Shown here piece by piece: positions 28,933 to 39,252 of a stretch of 64,000 nt of DNA. The stretch comes from Listeria rocourtiae FSL F6-920. GTDB lineage: Bacteria > Bacillota > Bacilli > Lactobacillales > Listeriaceae. The first letter of the stretch is position 1. Each line of letters starts with the position of its first letter. The position numbers and the translations under genes were made by a program. The stretch covers positions 1-64,000 of the forward strand of contig NZ_AODK01000013.1 in assembly GCF_000525975.1 (NCBI RefSeq). Reading direction: 5' to 3'. Under the pieces are notes generated by a model that saw nothing but the letters and a program-made list of their open reading frames with translations, was not told the origin of the DNA and made no database searches.

Positions 28933-29565
28933 ATGAAAATTGGTATTATCGGAGCAACAGGTCGCACAGGTTCACGCATCTTAAGCGAAGCAAAAAATCG
29001 TGGTCACGAAATAACAGCAATAATACGCAACGCTAGCAAGCTAGATGATACGTCTGTCACTGTTATGGAAAAAGATATTTTCAGTCTTACAAAAGCAGAT
29101 GTTGCAGATTTAGACATTTTGATAGACGCTTTTAGTGCCCCCATTGAAGCATCAGATAATCACTGGAAATCAGTGGACCATCTCATTACAGAATTAAACG
29201 GCACAACAAAACCTCGTCTCATCGTTGTTGGCGGTGCAGCAAGCTCCCTTGTAGATGATAACGGTACCCGAGTTCTAGATACACCCTCCTTCAAAGAAGC
29301 TCCTTACTATGCAACAGGAGCCGCACAAACGGTTCAACTGAATCATTTAAAAGAAGATGCAACATTTGACTGGACATTTATTAGTCCCGCAGGTTTATTC
29401 GAGCCTGGTGAACGTACAGGTACTTACGCAACAGGAAAAGATGAACTCATTATTGATGCAAAAGGAAACAGCTATATTAGTATGGAAGACTATGCGATTG
29501 CGCTTGTGGATGAAGCTGAAAATGCGAAACATATACGCGCCCGCTTTACAGTTGGGCAACGCTAA
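28933..29565 (+). CDS. NAD(P)H-binding oxidoreductase (atypical SDR, YwnB/NmrA-like)
   Basis: The 210-residue protein has an N-terminal Rossmann motif GATGRTGSRI (about residues 7-16) and lacks the classical SDR YxxxK; it fits the short NAD(P)-binding NmrA-like group. AAGGAGG is 9 bases before the ATG. The upstream palindrome suggests redox or electrophile induction by a regulator encoded elsewhere. The substrate is unknown. Confidence 0.8.
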   Translation: MKIGIIGATGRTGSRILSEAKNRGHEITAIIRNASKLDDTSVTVMEKDIFSLTKADVADLDILIDAFSAPIEASDNHWKSVDHLITELNGTTKPRLIVVGGAASSLVDDNGTRVLDTPSFKEAPYYATGAAQTVQLNHLKEDATFDWTFISPAGLFEPGERTGTYATGKDELIIDAKGNSYISMEDYAIALVDEAENAKHIRARFTVGQR

Positions 29566-29566
29566 A

Positions 29567-29620
29567 CAAAAAAAGGACAGCAACCCTCGAAATTAAAAGG
29601 TTTTGCTGTCCTCTGTTTTG
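29567..29620. terminator. Bidirectional terminator
   Basis: GGACAGCAAccc pairs with ggttTTGCTGTCC, flanked by an A tract and TCTGTTTTG. Confidence 0.8.
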
Positions 29621-29627
29621 CTATTCT

Positions 29628-30269
29628 TTATGACTGAACCGTTCCAGTGAAGAACGCTAAATAAAGATTTTGTGCAAACTTGTCTGCATCTTTAATTTTC
29701 CACTGATCTTTGTTTGACTCTAAATTCATTTTTACTTTGACCGCTTTTTCAGAAACTTTAGCTTTAGCAATTGTTTCTTGGTAAACGTCAAGCATTGCCT
29801 TAGCTGCTTTTTTCGCATCAGTTTGAATGGATGGATCTTCTTTTACCTTCGCTTGCAATGCAGTTGTCATTTCTGCTTGGACACCTGTCATATCGAGACC
29901 GTTCACAGAGATTTCAACAGTTGGTTTATCCTTGTCGTCATTCGTTACTTTTGTTGTGTATTTCGTTACGTCTTTTACGCGTTTGGCAAATGTATCATAT
30001 AATTTATCGACTTCATCATCGATACTGCCATCCGTGATATTTAAACTACTTGTAAACCCTTTTTTGAAACCTGTTTTGATTTCTTTTTGTAAATTCGCTG
30101 CATCCTCGCCGAAAACATCTTTGAATTTATCTGTATCTTTATTGTAGATAATCGTGTTGACAGCCACATCCGCTGCTTCTTTAGGCTCCATGGGACCACT
30201 TCCGCATGCTGTTAAAGCAATCGCAGCTGTTAAAACCGCAATCAACAGTAAAGCTAACTTTTTCTTCAT
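29628..30269 (-). CDS. Lipoprotein, DUF5105-like
   Basis: The 213-residue protein has a lipoprotein signal peptide ending in the lipobox LTAC (Cys near residue 22) and a Lys/Asp-rich extracytoplasmic domain with ISVNGLDMTGVQAEM. It resembles the Listeria and Bacillus DUF5105 lipoproteins of unknown function. It is a close tandem paralogue of the next gene upstream. The start is the ATG eight bases after AAAGGAG. Confidence 0.75.
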   Translation of the reverse strand: MKKKLALLLIAVLTAAIALTACGSGPMEPKEAADVAVNTIIYNKDTDKFKDVFGEDAANLQKEIKTGFKKGFTSSLNITDGSIDDEVDKLYDTFAKRVKDVTKYTTKVTNDDKDKPTVEISVNGLDMTGVQAEMTTALQAKVKEDPSIQTDAKKAAKAMLDVYQETIAKAKVSEKAVKVKMNLESNKDQWKIKDADKFAQNLYLAFFTGTVQS

Positions 30270-30379
30270 GTAATACACTCCTTTTCCCCAATTTTATTTC
30301 ATACTCTTCCTATTTTAAAGGAATCCAGGCAGATTACAAGTATTTAGCTAGGACGTTCACAAATCATTCGTAGAAAGCT

Positions 30380-31019
30380 TTATTGCGCTGTTCCTGTAAA
30401 AAATGCACGATACAGTTTATTCGCGAAAGCTTCATCATCTTTGATTTTCCATTGGTCTTCATTCGCTTCTAAATTCAACGCTATTTGAACAGACTTTTTA
30501 GAAGCTTTAGCCTTGGCAACACTTTTTTTGATAGCCGTCAAGTACTGCTTGTGCTGTTTTTTTCACATCTTTTTCAATGGATGGGTCAGCTTTTACTTTC
30601 GCTTTAAAATCCGCTAACCTTTCATCTTGAGTAGCGGCCATATCTAGACCATTAACGGAAATTTTAACAGTCGGCTTTTTCTTATCATCATTTGTCACTT
30701 TTGTCGTGTATTTTGCAACTGTTTTAGCACGCTTAATATAGGCATCGTACAAGTCGCTAATTTTATTATCCATGCTACCATCTTTTATTTTCAAACTACT
30801 CGCTAGTCTTTTTGTAAATAATTCTTTATTGTTTTTTTGTAATGCAGTAGCGCTTGTGCCGAATGTATCCTTATATTTATCTGTATCTTTATCAAACATA
30901 ATTGTATTGACCGCTATATTTGCAGCATCTTTTGGCTCTATAGCACTGTTTCCACAAGCTGTTAGAGCAATTGCAACTGTTAAAACTGCAACAAGTAGTA
31001 AAGCTAACTTTTTCTTCAT
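30380..31019 (-). pseudogene. Lipoprotein, DUF5105-like paralogue, one frameshift
   Basis: The domain layout is the same as the downstream neighbour: MKKKLALLLVAVLTVAIALT and a lipobox Cys, then KISVNGLDMAATQDE. The frame is lost in CAAAAAAAGTG (seven A, coding strand, about 30520). Six A would restore a 212-residue protein ending FFTGTAQ, parallel to the neighbour's FFTGTVQS. The pair arose by tandem duplication and shares the CTCC...TTCATGT-A-ATACACTCC start region. Confidence 0.75.
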
Positions 31020-31148
31020 GTGATACACTCCTCATTTATCCATCTTATTTTCATACTTCCTTATTTTATAGGAAAAGATATGGATTACAAGACATTAGAC
31101 AAGAACGTCACAAACTCTTCATAAAATGCACCATAATTGCATAACTGC

Positions 31149-31916
31149 TTACTTTTTAGGAATGCTTGGAATAAATTTAGACGTGCGCTTAGCATAAGCC
31201 TGAAAATCAGAACGGTCCTTATATTTCTTTTCCAATAATGGCACGCCGGATACGAATAAAAGGAGTAACGTGATAATTATTGGTCCAATAATACCCCATA
31301 AGCTCACGACACCAGTGATGCTCACTAAAAAAATACCCCACCAACTGAGCGCCTCGCCAAAGTAGTTCGGATGTCGAGTATAGTTCCAAAGTCCTGTCAT
31401 AATTAATTTTCCTTTATTTTCTGGGTTCTTTTTGAAACGACGTAATTGTTCATCTCCAACAACTTCGAAAAAGAATCCAATAATCCAAATAATAATTCCT
31501 ACAAAATTCCACCATTCTAATGCATCTGCTGATGTCGTATTCACAAGCAAAATCGGCAAGCTAATAATATACAGTAAAACACCTTGTAAAACAAAGACGT
31601 TCAAATAAGCTTTTAGTTTTACAAAGCGCACACCCCAACGCTTGCGCATATTGACGTAACGATAGTCCTCAGGTTTTCCGATATTACGCTTCGCCAAGTG
31701 GAGAAATAAACGTATGCCCCAAATAGAAACAAAAATAGTTACAATAAGCCCCTGTAATGTCATTTCGTCACCGAAAAAATACGTGTATATAGCGACAATC
31801 ACAAATCCGGGCCCCCATGCCAAATCGACAATCGAGTTATTTTGTAATTTTTGCGCCCAAAGGAATAATATTGTAAAGTAAATCCATAATAATAGTCCCG
31901 CTATCCAATATACCAT
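31149..31916 (-). CDS. DUF1295 membrane protein (steroid 5-alpha-reductase/ICMT-like fold)
   Basis: The 255-residue protein has about six helices and the signature [20 protein letters not shown] (about residues 165-184), shared by isoprenylcysteine methyltransferase-like and DUF1295 proteins. This motif binds a nucleotide-type cofactor (SAM or NADPH). The reaction is unknown. It follows the DAK2-DegV fusion gene with one base between them, in an operon with the DUF2177 gene, suggesting a membrane-lipid role (inference). Confidence 0.78.
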   Translation of the reverse strand: MVYWIAGLLLWIYFTILFLWAQKLQNNSIVDLAWGPGFVIVAIYTYFFGDEMTLQGLIVTIFVSIWGIRLFLHLAKRNIGKPEDYRYVNMRKRWGVRFVKLKAYLNVFVLQGVLLYIISLPILLVNTTSADALEWWNFVGIIIWIIGFFFEVVGDEQLRRFKKNPENKGKLIMTGLWNYTRHPNYFGEALSWWGIFLVSITGVVSLWGIIGPIIITLLLLFVSGVPLLEKKYKDRSDFQAYAKRTSKFIPSIPKK

Positions 31917-31917
31917 C

Positions 31918-33699
31918 TTATAATTCCTCTCCTTCGTCTAATTGCATTCGAATCGCAATCGCAACACAACCGATACCTGCACTCATCGCGATAATTGATG
32001 AAATTTCCATCACATAAGCTGGTGGTTCTCCAATGATATTTGTGAACAGTGCCTCATATTCCGTTGCACGTTCTAGTGTATGCGCATGTATAATGGCATA
32101 CTCAGCAACTTGATTATGCATCATCATTTTCTTCACGCGTGCTACAATTTTCTTCGTACTGCTAGATAAGCTAAATGCAATGTCACTTACGGTTCCCGCC
32201 CCAGTGTCAGATAAAGAAACGACCGGCTTCAGTCGCAATGTATTGCCAATTGCTCCACCTTTTTCACCAAGGCGCCCTGAACGAATCATCGCATCTAGGT
32301 TTGGCACACTGACAAAAATCTTTGTTTTTGAAATACTTTGTGCCACAAAATGCTGGACTTCCGTGAAAGTTTTCCCTTGGGCGATTTGTTCTGCTGCAGC
32401 TTTCACGAGCAATCCTTGTGCTCCTGAATTTTGCCTTGTATCCATAACCACAATATCCTTAGAGACACTAGCTGCAGCCTTTTTTACCGTTTCATACGTT
32501 CCACTAAGTTTTCCTGATACGGTTAAAACAAGAATATTTTCAAAATGATCCGCCAAAAAAGCCAAATGATTAGCCACCGCCTTCACACTAGGTTGTGAGG
32601 AAGTTGGGTATGTCTTACTGTTTGGCAGACGCTCAAATAACGATTCCGTATCCATTGTCACTTTATCCAAATAATCATTGCCAGCAAACGCTATGTGAAG
32701 TGGAATAATCTGAATCTGATATTGTTCTACCACGCTCCATGGCAAATCCGCCACCGAATCCGTTACCAATGCAATTGGATATTTACGATTATGAATCACA
32801 TCAAACTGATTTTGCATATCATCTACTTTTTGCTGAACCATCACACCATAATCAGCCAGATAAGCACATACCTCGCGCGGAACATCTGTATGAATATGCA
32901 CACGAACCTTCGTATCAGTCCCAGCCACAATTAATGAATCACCAAAACGCTCCAAATTCGACCGAATCTCACCTGTATTAAGTCCTGCGCCGTGCAATAA
33001 CACCTCTGTACAGTAGCGAAACACTGGTGCCTGATCTATAGCTTCGTCTTTCACCAATCTTGGTAAATTCTCCTGCTTCGCAATGTATTCCTCATTCTGA
33101 ATAACAGAAGTAAACCCTTCAACAAACGTTAAAAATCCCTTCGCACCAGCATCCACAACACCATTATCCCGCAAAACTTGCAGCATATTCGGCGTATTCT
33201 CCAAGGTATTTTTAGCGTGCCTCAATGCATTTGCTAACACCTCTTGAAAAGTCGCACTCTGCTCGCGCGCCTGCATAATCGCCTCTGACCACGCCCGTAT
33301 CACCGTAATCATCGTCCCCTCTACTGGATTTCCTATCGCAAGGTAAGCATAGTCCACCCCACCAGAGACGCTCTGAGCAAACCCTTGCAACGAAACATGC
33401 TTATCATCCGATAAATGAGAATGCATGCCATTTACATACTGCGCAAAAATAATTCCTGAGTTACCTCGAGCTCCGAATAATGCTGCCTCTGAAATCGTGT
33501 ACAACGTCTCTTTTGCAGATTTCCCTATTTTGGACTCCTCTACAATCGATAACATAGTCGACGCCAGATTACTCCCCGTATCTCCGTCCGCGACTGGAAA
33601 AACATTGATTGCATTCAGTCCATCTTTTGCACCAATAACCGCCCTAGCGCCGCCCAAGAAAGCATGGTATAACTTTTTACTATCTAAAAAATCCGCCAT
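31918..33699 (-). CDS. FakA-like DhaL kinase fused to a DegV/FakB fatty-acid-binding domain
   Basis: The 593-residue protein has three parts. Residues ~1-200 are a DAK2/DhaL kinase domain with the nucleotide/Mg motif [13 protein letters not shown] and [12 protein letters not shown]. Residues ~220-305 match the FakA middle domain ([19 protein letters not shown]). Residues ~310-593 are a DegV domain ([31 protein letters not shown]). In other Firmicutes FakA and FakB are separate proteins that phosphorylate exogenous fatty acids. Here both are in one chain, lacking the FakA C-terminal domain. The start is the second ATG, 9 bases after GGTGGG. Confidence 0.85.
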   Translation of the reverse strand: MADFLDSKKLYHAFLGGARAVIGAKDGLNAINVFPVADGDTGSNLASTMLSIVEESKIGKSAKETLYTISEAALFGARGNSGIIFAQYVNGMHSHLSDDKHVSLQGFAQSVSGGVDYAYLAIGNPVEGTMITVIRAWSEAIMQAREQSATFQEVLANALRHAKNTLENTPNMLQVLRDNGVVDAGAKGFLTFVEGFTSVIQNEEYIAKQENLPRLVKDEAIDQAPVFRYCTEVLLHGAGLNTGEIRSNLERFGDSLIVAGTDTKVRVHIHTDVPREVCAYLADYGVMVQQKVDDMQNQFDVIHNRKYPIALVTDSVADLPWSVVEQYQIQIIPLHIAFAGNDYLDKVTMDTESLFERLPNSKTYPTSSQPSVKAVANHLAFLADHFENILVLTVSGKLSGTYETVKKAAASVSKDIVVMDTRQNSGAQGLLVKAAAEQIAQGKTFTEVQHFVAQSISKTKIFVSVPNLDAMIRSGRLGEKGGAIGNTLRLKPVVSLSDTGAGTVSDIAFSLSSSTKKIVARVKKMMMHNQVAEYAIIHAHTLERATEYEALFTNIIGEPPAYVMEISSIIAMSAGIGCVAIAIRMQLDEGEEL

Positions 33700-33715
33700 C
33701 GTTCCCATCCCACCT

Positions 33716-34123
33716 TTATGAAATTCCCCATAATTTAGCTAAACTAAACACAATGCTCGAGGTTGTTGCTGTAATAAACGCCCCCCATGCTAAATCAATC
33801 ACTGTAACAAACACTGGCCAGTCTTTGAGCGTCGCCAAATTTGTTAAATCGTAAGTCGCATAGCAAAGTAATCCTAAAAATGCTCCTGCAAAAATCGCAA
33901 ACTGGATACTATTCTTTGCAAGTGCTGGTTCGATAACAAAAAAGACCATTCCACACACAAATAATAGATAAAATAAAAGTGCTGCACCAAAACGCACATT
34001 GGTAGCCATCAAATCCCCTAGATAATGTTTATACAAATTTTTGGCGATAACTCCAAGCCACAAGGCGTCAATCACTAAAAAAACAACAAGAGCCATTCCA
34101 GCAAGCTTCGCGAAATATATCAT
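33716..34123 (-). CDS. DUF2177 membrane protein
   Basis: The 135-residue protein has four helices and the family features FLVIDALWLGVIAKNLYKHYLG and CYATYDLTNLATLKDWP (given in pieces). The function is unknown. GAGAGGGG precedes the ATG; a longer frame adds eight residues. It is the first gene of an apparent operon with the DAK2-DegV fusion (16-base gap) and the DUF1295 gene. Confidence 0.82.
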   Translation of the reverse strand: MIYFAKLAGMALVVFLVIDALWLGVIAKNLYKHYLGDLMATNVRFGAALLFYLLFVCGMVFFVIEPALAKNSIQFAIFAGAFLGLLCYATYDLTNLATLKDWPVFVTVIDLAWGAFITATTSSIVFSLAKLWGIS

Positions 34124-34383
34124 ATGAACCCCTCTCTCATATTTCATTGTATCTACCTTAAGTTCAAATTATAGCAATGAACTAGTAAATTTAGCTATTT
34201 ATTTGTTTGTGAATTAACGCGCAAAAAAAGGCGCTCTATTTAGCCTTGCTAGCACCCTTTTACGTATCTACAATTTTTCCAACTGATATGCTTCTTTTTC
34301 CATACCTATTTCTTGGCATTATAGAAAAAGGGAAGTAAACTAGGAAATCGCCTGAAAACAATTTCCTAATCTCTTTTTCTCTA

Positions 34384-35019
34384 TTAAAACAAACCAATCC
34401 GACGAACACTTTCTTCAATCGCAGCATTCAAAATCTCGTCTTTACGTGTTGGATCATAATCGACACCTTCAACGAAAATGCTCGGTAAAGTTTCTACGCC
34501 GATAAAATTCAAAATCGTATTAATGTAAGGTTCACCATGTGTCTCAAGATCTGATTCCCCAGTAGAATAAACACCCCCACTACCATGAATTTGCAATGCT
34601 TTCTTGTTTTGCAATAAGGCTTCTGGACCATTCGCTGTATAACGGAATGTTTTTCCAGCAACAACAACTGTATCAAAATAAGCTTTCAACATTGGCGGAA
34701 TACCTAAGTTCCAAAGTGGCGAAACAATCACATAGCGATCTGCATCCATAAATTGTTGTGTCAATGCATCAAATTTCGTCAACTTATCTTGCATCACTGG
34801 GTCTAAATCAGCGAAAACTTTACCACCACGTAATTCGTTACCGGCCGCCATGAATGCACCGTCAATCAATGGAATATCTTGCTCATATACATCAACTCGC
34901 TCAATCACATCATTCGGATTTTCTTGCTTGTATTTCTCCAAAAAAGCGCTCGCAACAACCATACTTCTTGAAACATCATCTGGAAGCGGTGATGCTTTAA
35001 TAAATAATAATTTTGTCAA
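34384..35019 (-). CDS. azoR: FMN-dependent NADH-azoreductase
   Basis: AzoR is a flavodoxin-like quinone/azo reductase that reduces azo bonds and quinones by two electrons using NADH. The 211-residue protein has the flavin-binding N terminus (LLFIKASPLPDDVSRSM), PLWNLGIPPMLKAYFD and the glycine loop HGSGGVYSTGE. The start is TTG after GGGGTTG. It is divergent from manR, as I recall for the L. monocytogenes manR region. It may share the quinone-stress role of the operon at 55-58 kb. Confidence 0.88.
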   Translation of the reverse strand: MTKLLFIKASPLPDDVSRSMVVASAFLEKYKQENPNDVIERVDVYEQDIPLIDGAFMAAGNELRGGKVFADLDPVMQDKLTKFDALTQQFMDADRYVIVSPLWNLGIPPMLKAYFDTVVVAGKTFRYTANGPEALLQNKKALQIHGSGGVYSTGESDLETHGEPYINTILNFIGVETLPSIFVEGVDYDPTRKDEILNAAIEESVRRIGLF

Positions 35020-35127
35020 AGGAATTCAACCCCATTTTCTGTTTAGTTTTTTCCTCCTTATTTTAGCCCAGTCTATCTCGCTCGTCAATTAACAGTCATG
35101 AAACTACATGCCCGACTCCGTAAGCTC

Positions 35128-35155
35128 TTGACAAATCAGCTAGTCATGCTAAACT
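35128..35155 (+). promoter_or_regulatory. Promoter of manR
   Basis: TTGACA (35128-35133), a 16-base spacer and TAAACT (35150-35155) lie 75 bases before the manR ATG. Confidence 0.5.
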
Positions 35156-35229
35156 AAATACAGAAATCCGCTAGTGTATTACAATTATTAATACACTATT
35201 TTCCCAAGAGAGGAACTGGAGGGATACGT

Positions 35230-38038
35230 ATGAAACGTATTGAACGTATTTATCAGTATATAAAAAAAATATGACTATGACAATATAAAGAAACAACTGG
35301 AACAAAACGAAGGGATTACTGCGTCAGAAGTATCAGAAGCTCTCGATATTTTGCGAAACAACGTCAGTATGGAACTAAATGAACTGCACCGCCAAGGAAA
35401 AATCATTAAAATTGCTGGGCGACCGGTGCGTTATTTGGATCGTCAATCTGTGGAAGAGAAACTTGAGCGATTACTGCCAGAAGGTGAACTCGAATTTGAA
35501 AACTGTCAAGCATTACTAAAAATATTCCAACGTAATACGGTACAACGAAGTCCCTTTGATGATTTAATTGGGTCCGATGCTAGCTTAAGAACTCAGGTAG
35601 AGCAAGCCAAAGCCGCGGTTCTATATCCTCCGAACGGTCTGCACACATTAATTGTCGGTCAAACCGGAGTCGGTAAAACACTATTTGCGAACCTGATGTA
35701 TCGTTATTCTCAACACGCTGAACGCTTATCGAGTCAGTCTCCATTCATTATTTTTAACTGTGCGGACTACTATAATAATCCGCAACTTTTGATGTCTCAT
35801 ATTTTCGGTCATACTAGAGGCGCTTTTACGGGGGCTGATAATGAAAAAGAAGGACTCGTCGAAAAAGCAGATGGAGGTATTTTATTCTTAGACGAAATTC
35901 ATCGGCTCCCGCCAGAAGGTCAGGAGATGATTTTTTACTTGATGGATACCGGTACATTTAATAAGTTGGGAGAAACAGATCGACGACGGAAATCAAATGT
36001 GCTTATTATTGGAGCAACAACAGAAGATCCCGAATCCTCGTTATTACGCACATTTGTTCGTCGGATTCCAATTGTGATTTCCTTACCCAGCCTGGAAGAG
36101 CGATCAGCTAAGGAACGTGTTGACCTTTTGAAAAATTTGCTCTCTAACGAAGCGCATCGAATCAGCAAACCGTTACGCATTGAAGATGAAGCTGCCAAAG
36201 CTTTGATTGGAAATACAACTTTTGGTAATATCGGACAATTGAAATCAAATATTCAACTCGTCTGCGCCCAAGGTTTTTTAAATAGTTTTGATAAAGATGA
36301 AGAAATCTTAATCAACTTTAAAACATTACCGATAAACATCAAAGACGGATTTTTCCATTTTAGTGGGCGCCGAAAAGAATTGCAGGAAATCTCAAAATAC
36401 CTTGATCCTTACACGATTATTATGCCTGAACGCGGCAAGCAGCTTATCAATTCCGATGAGTATGAGCCTGATTTCAATCTGTATAAAATCATTGAAGATA
36501 AGGCTTCCATTCTAATGGATCAAGGCGTTGAGGACGAGGACATCAAGAAATTCATCACGATGGACATCGATGTACACCTCAACAGCTTCTATAATAAATT
36601 CAAGAACACGATTCACGACCGTGACAATATTCTAAAAATCGTGAATGAGGATATTTTAAATTTCACAGAAGACATTCAAGTAAAGATTGAGCAGCAGCTT
36701 GGAAAAAAACTAAACGAGCGTTTCCTGCTAGCGTTCAGTTTACATCTCACATCGTTTCTCAAGCGAGCGCGAAGTAACAAACCTCTAAAATATACAAATA
36801 TCGAAAATGTCGTAAATGATAAACCGGAAAGTTATGCGATTGCTCGTGAGATGAAGAAAGAAATCGAAGCCGAATTTCAGATTCGAGTACCTAATATGGA
36901 AGTCCTCTATTTAACGTTACTGATTAGCTCGCTTCTTAAAGAACAAGAAGAAAATCGTGTAGCAGTCCTTGTTGCCACACACGGAAATAGTAGCGCAACG
37001 AGTATGGTTAACGTGGCAAAAAAACTGTTAGGTGAAGGCTTGGTGGATAGCATCGATATGCCACTTGATCTCAGCCCAAAAGTGGTGCTTGACAAAGTTA
37101 CCCAACGTGCACGTGAACTTGATATGGGACGCGGTGTTCTTCTCCTTGTTGACATGGGCTCGCTCACAAGTTTTGGCCCAGTCATTTCTGAACGAACAGG
37201 TATCCCCGTTCGCACCATCGATATGGTTTCCACTGCTACCGTTATTGAAGCCGTCCGCAAATCTAATATTCTTGACATGGATTTGAATAGTATTTACGAT
37301 TCGCTTAAAGATTTCCGCGGTTATGGGGGGTACGATTCCGAAGCCACATCTACACTTGGCGATAAAACGCACGCGATTGTTACAATCTGTGCAACTGGCA
37401 AAGGAACGGCTGAAAAACTGCAATCCTTCATCGAAAACATTCTCGAAAACCTTACTACCGATAATATTAAAGTTATTCCTATTAGTGTTCATGAAGCCGA
37501 TCAAAGAATCGAACAGCTTCAAGAAGAGAATGATATCATTATGATTGTCGGTATCCATAATCCAAAAGTCCAAATTCCGTTCCTATCCATTGAACGCCTT
37601 TTCGCAAAAGATGGGGAAGAACAGATTATCCAACTCATCAAACAACGCGATATTTTCATCAAGAAGAACGAAACAAATTGGATTGCCCGCGAAGTCATCG
37701 AAGACAGCCTTAGCGAATTTTTAACCTATCTTAATCCGAAAAAAATTCTGCCTAGTCTGTTGAGATTTGCTACGATTCTGGAATCACAATTACAATACAC
37801 GATGGAAAATACACTTAAAATCAATCTCCTTATTCATGTCGGGTGTGCTATCGAACGCATGGTTTTAAAAGATAGCTTGACTTACCATGAATCGAGCGAA
37901 AACATACAAGAAACTGCGGTTTTTAACGCTATTCAAGAAGCCTGTCATGATTGCTTTCAACCGATGAAGCTATCCTTAACAAGCGCTGAAAAATATTACA
38001 TTTACGATATAATAACAAAAACACATCAAATAAATTAA
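35230..38038 (+). pseudogene. manR: LevR-family sigma-54 activator ManR, one frameshift near the 5' end
   Basis: ManR activates sigma-54 promoters of mannose-class PTS operons and is controlled by PTS phosphorylation. In corrected numbering (935 residues) the order is: N-terminal winged helix (~1-80); AAA+ domain with Walker A GQTGVGKT (~143-150) and the sigma-54 contact loop GAFTGA (~197-202); PRD1 (~460-560); EIIA-Man-like domain (VATHGNSSAT); EIIB-like domain (ICATGKGTA); and PRD2 (LLIHVGCAIER). After the ATG (GGAGGG upstream) the frame hits TGA at codon 15 because of eight A at 35262-35269; seven A restore it. It is probably intact in the organism. Confidence 0.85.
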
Positions 38039-38051
38039 TAAAACAACAGAT

Positions 38052-38096
38052 ACTGCGAAAAAAATTACTACTCATAAATTTTTTCGCAGTTTTTTA
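38052..38096 (+). terminator. Terminator of manR
   Basis: ACTGCGAAAAAAATT pairs with AATTTTTTCGCAGT and is followed by a T run. Confidence 0.85.
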
Positions 38097-38250
38097 AGCT
38101 ACCATATTAGGCCAATAAACACAGTGTGTGAGGATTGATATTCTAGCAGAAAATAGTATACTACATGGTACCTATACCGTATCAGTCTAGTTTTTCAAGG
38201 ATCAGTTTGCCTACGATAAACGCGTTCAGCAGTAAACGGATACGAAATAT

Positions 38251-38266
38251 TGGCATACTCCTTGCA
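38251..38266 (+). promoter_or_regulatory. Sigma-54 (-24/-12) promoter of the decayed mpo operon
   Basis: TGGCAT-ACTCC-TTGCA matches the consensus TGGCAC-N5-TTGCA with one mismatch. It lies 33 bases before the mpoA remnant's ATG and 210 bases after the sigma-54 activator gene. Confidence 0.75.
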
Positions 38267-38299
38267 ATACATATGGGTGGGTAAGCACGAGGAGTTAGT

Positions 38300-38720
38300 A
38301 TGCCAGTAAGTATCATTATCGGAATGCACGGCGAAGTAACCCGCGAATTGCTTAAATCGACGAACATTATTATCGCTAGGCAAGATAATGTAGAATTCAT
38401 TACGTTTGTCCCATGCGAAAATGTAACACATTGATACACAAATTCACTGACAAATTGGAGTTATTGATGCTTACGAAGGTGTTCTTTGCATAGTTTATTT
38501 ATTTGGTGGTAGATCCTACAATGCAACGAACCAAATTGCCTTACCTAAAGAAAAAATGGATGTCGTGACCGGAACGAATATTCCAATGTTACTTGAAACA
38601 CTATCTATACGAGCGGTGAGCAGTGTTTAAGATTTGGTGCAAACTGCTCTTACAGCTTGTCATAATGGCGTTAAATCATTAAAAGAATCACTTAAAAATG
38701 TCGAGGAGGAAGATTTATAA
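38300..38720 (+). pseudogene. mpoA: Mannose-type PTS EIIA component, degraded
   Basis: Read in two frames, the sequence is a recognisable EIIA-Man protein: SIIIGMHGEVTRELLKST with the phosphorylatable His retained, then GVLCIVYLFGGRSYNATNQI, KMDVVTGTNIPMLLETL, and NGVKSLKESLKNVEEEDL just before mpoB. It is disabled by a frameshift near 38430, an in-frame TGA soon after (QIH*QIG) and a TAA in the last quarter (SSV*DLV). Substitutions in conserved places, including VDLFGG to VYLFGG, show true decay rather than a reading error. The intact start has GGAGTT upstream. Confidence 0.85.
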
Positions 38721-39208
38721 TGGATATCCGTTTAGCAAGAATTGATGACCGCCTTATTCACGGTCAAGTAGCCACTGTTTGGTCAAAAGAAACACAAGTA
38801 GAGCGTATTATCGTATGTAATGACGAAGTTGCAAAAGATGAAATTCGCAGCACTCTTCTAAAACAAGTCGCCCCACCTGGTGTTAAATCAAATGTAGTGG
38901 ACGTTGAGAAGGGTATTCGTGTGTACAACAACCCTACATACAAAACAACACCAGTCATGTTACTTTTCACAAATCCTTCAGATGTTCTGCGTATGGTAGA
39001 AGCTGGTGTTCCAATCACAACGGTAAATATTGGTGGCATAGCCTATCGTGACGGCAGAAAACAAATTACGAATGCTATTTCTGTTGGTCCAGAAGATATT
39101 GAGGCTTTCCGCAAACTTGATGAAAAAGGTATTGAGCTTGAAATCCGTAAAGTAGCAGCTGATAGCAAAGTAAAAATGATTCCCTTACTAGATAAAGAAG
39201 GCTTGTAA
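38720..39208 (+). CDS. mpoB: Mannose-type PTS EIIB component, intact
   Basis: The 162-residue protein begins MDIRLARIDDRLIHGQVAT; the His in LIHGQV (residue 14) is the phosphorylation site. The full length and conserved NIGGIAYRDGRKQ are present. GAGGAGG precedes the ATG, which overlaps the end of the mpoA remnant. It is the only undamaged gene of the operon. From the Listeria literature I recall that the Mpo system senses glucose and controls ManR through its soluble components, so MpoB may have been kept as a signalling protein. Confidence 0.9.
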   Translation: MDIRLARIDDRLIHGQVATVWSKETQVERIIVCNDEVAKDEIRSTLLKQVAPPGVKSNVVDVEKGIRVYNNPTYKTTPVMLLFTNPSDVLRMVEAGVPITTVNIGGIAYRDGRKQITNAISVGPEDIEAFRKLDEKGIELEIRKVAADSKVKMIPLLDKEGL

Positions 39209-39252
39209 TTTTAAACGCTTTTTTAGGACAGAAGATTGAGAAGGCATTTTCT

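Noticed and set aside
36907-37573. Two antisense open frames within manR
   Set aside because: Both overlap the conserved EIIA/EIIB-like region of ManR and show no translation signals.
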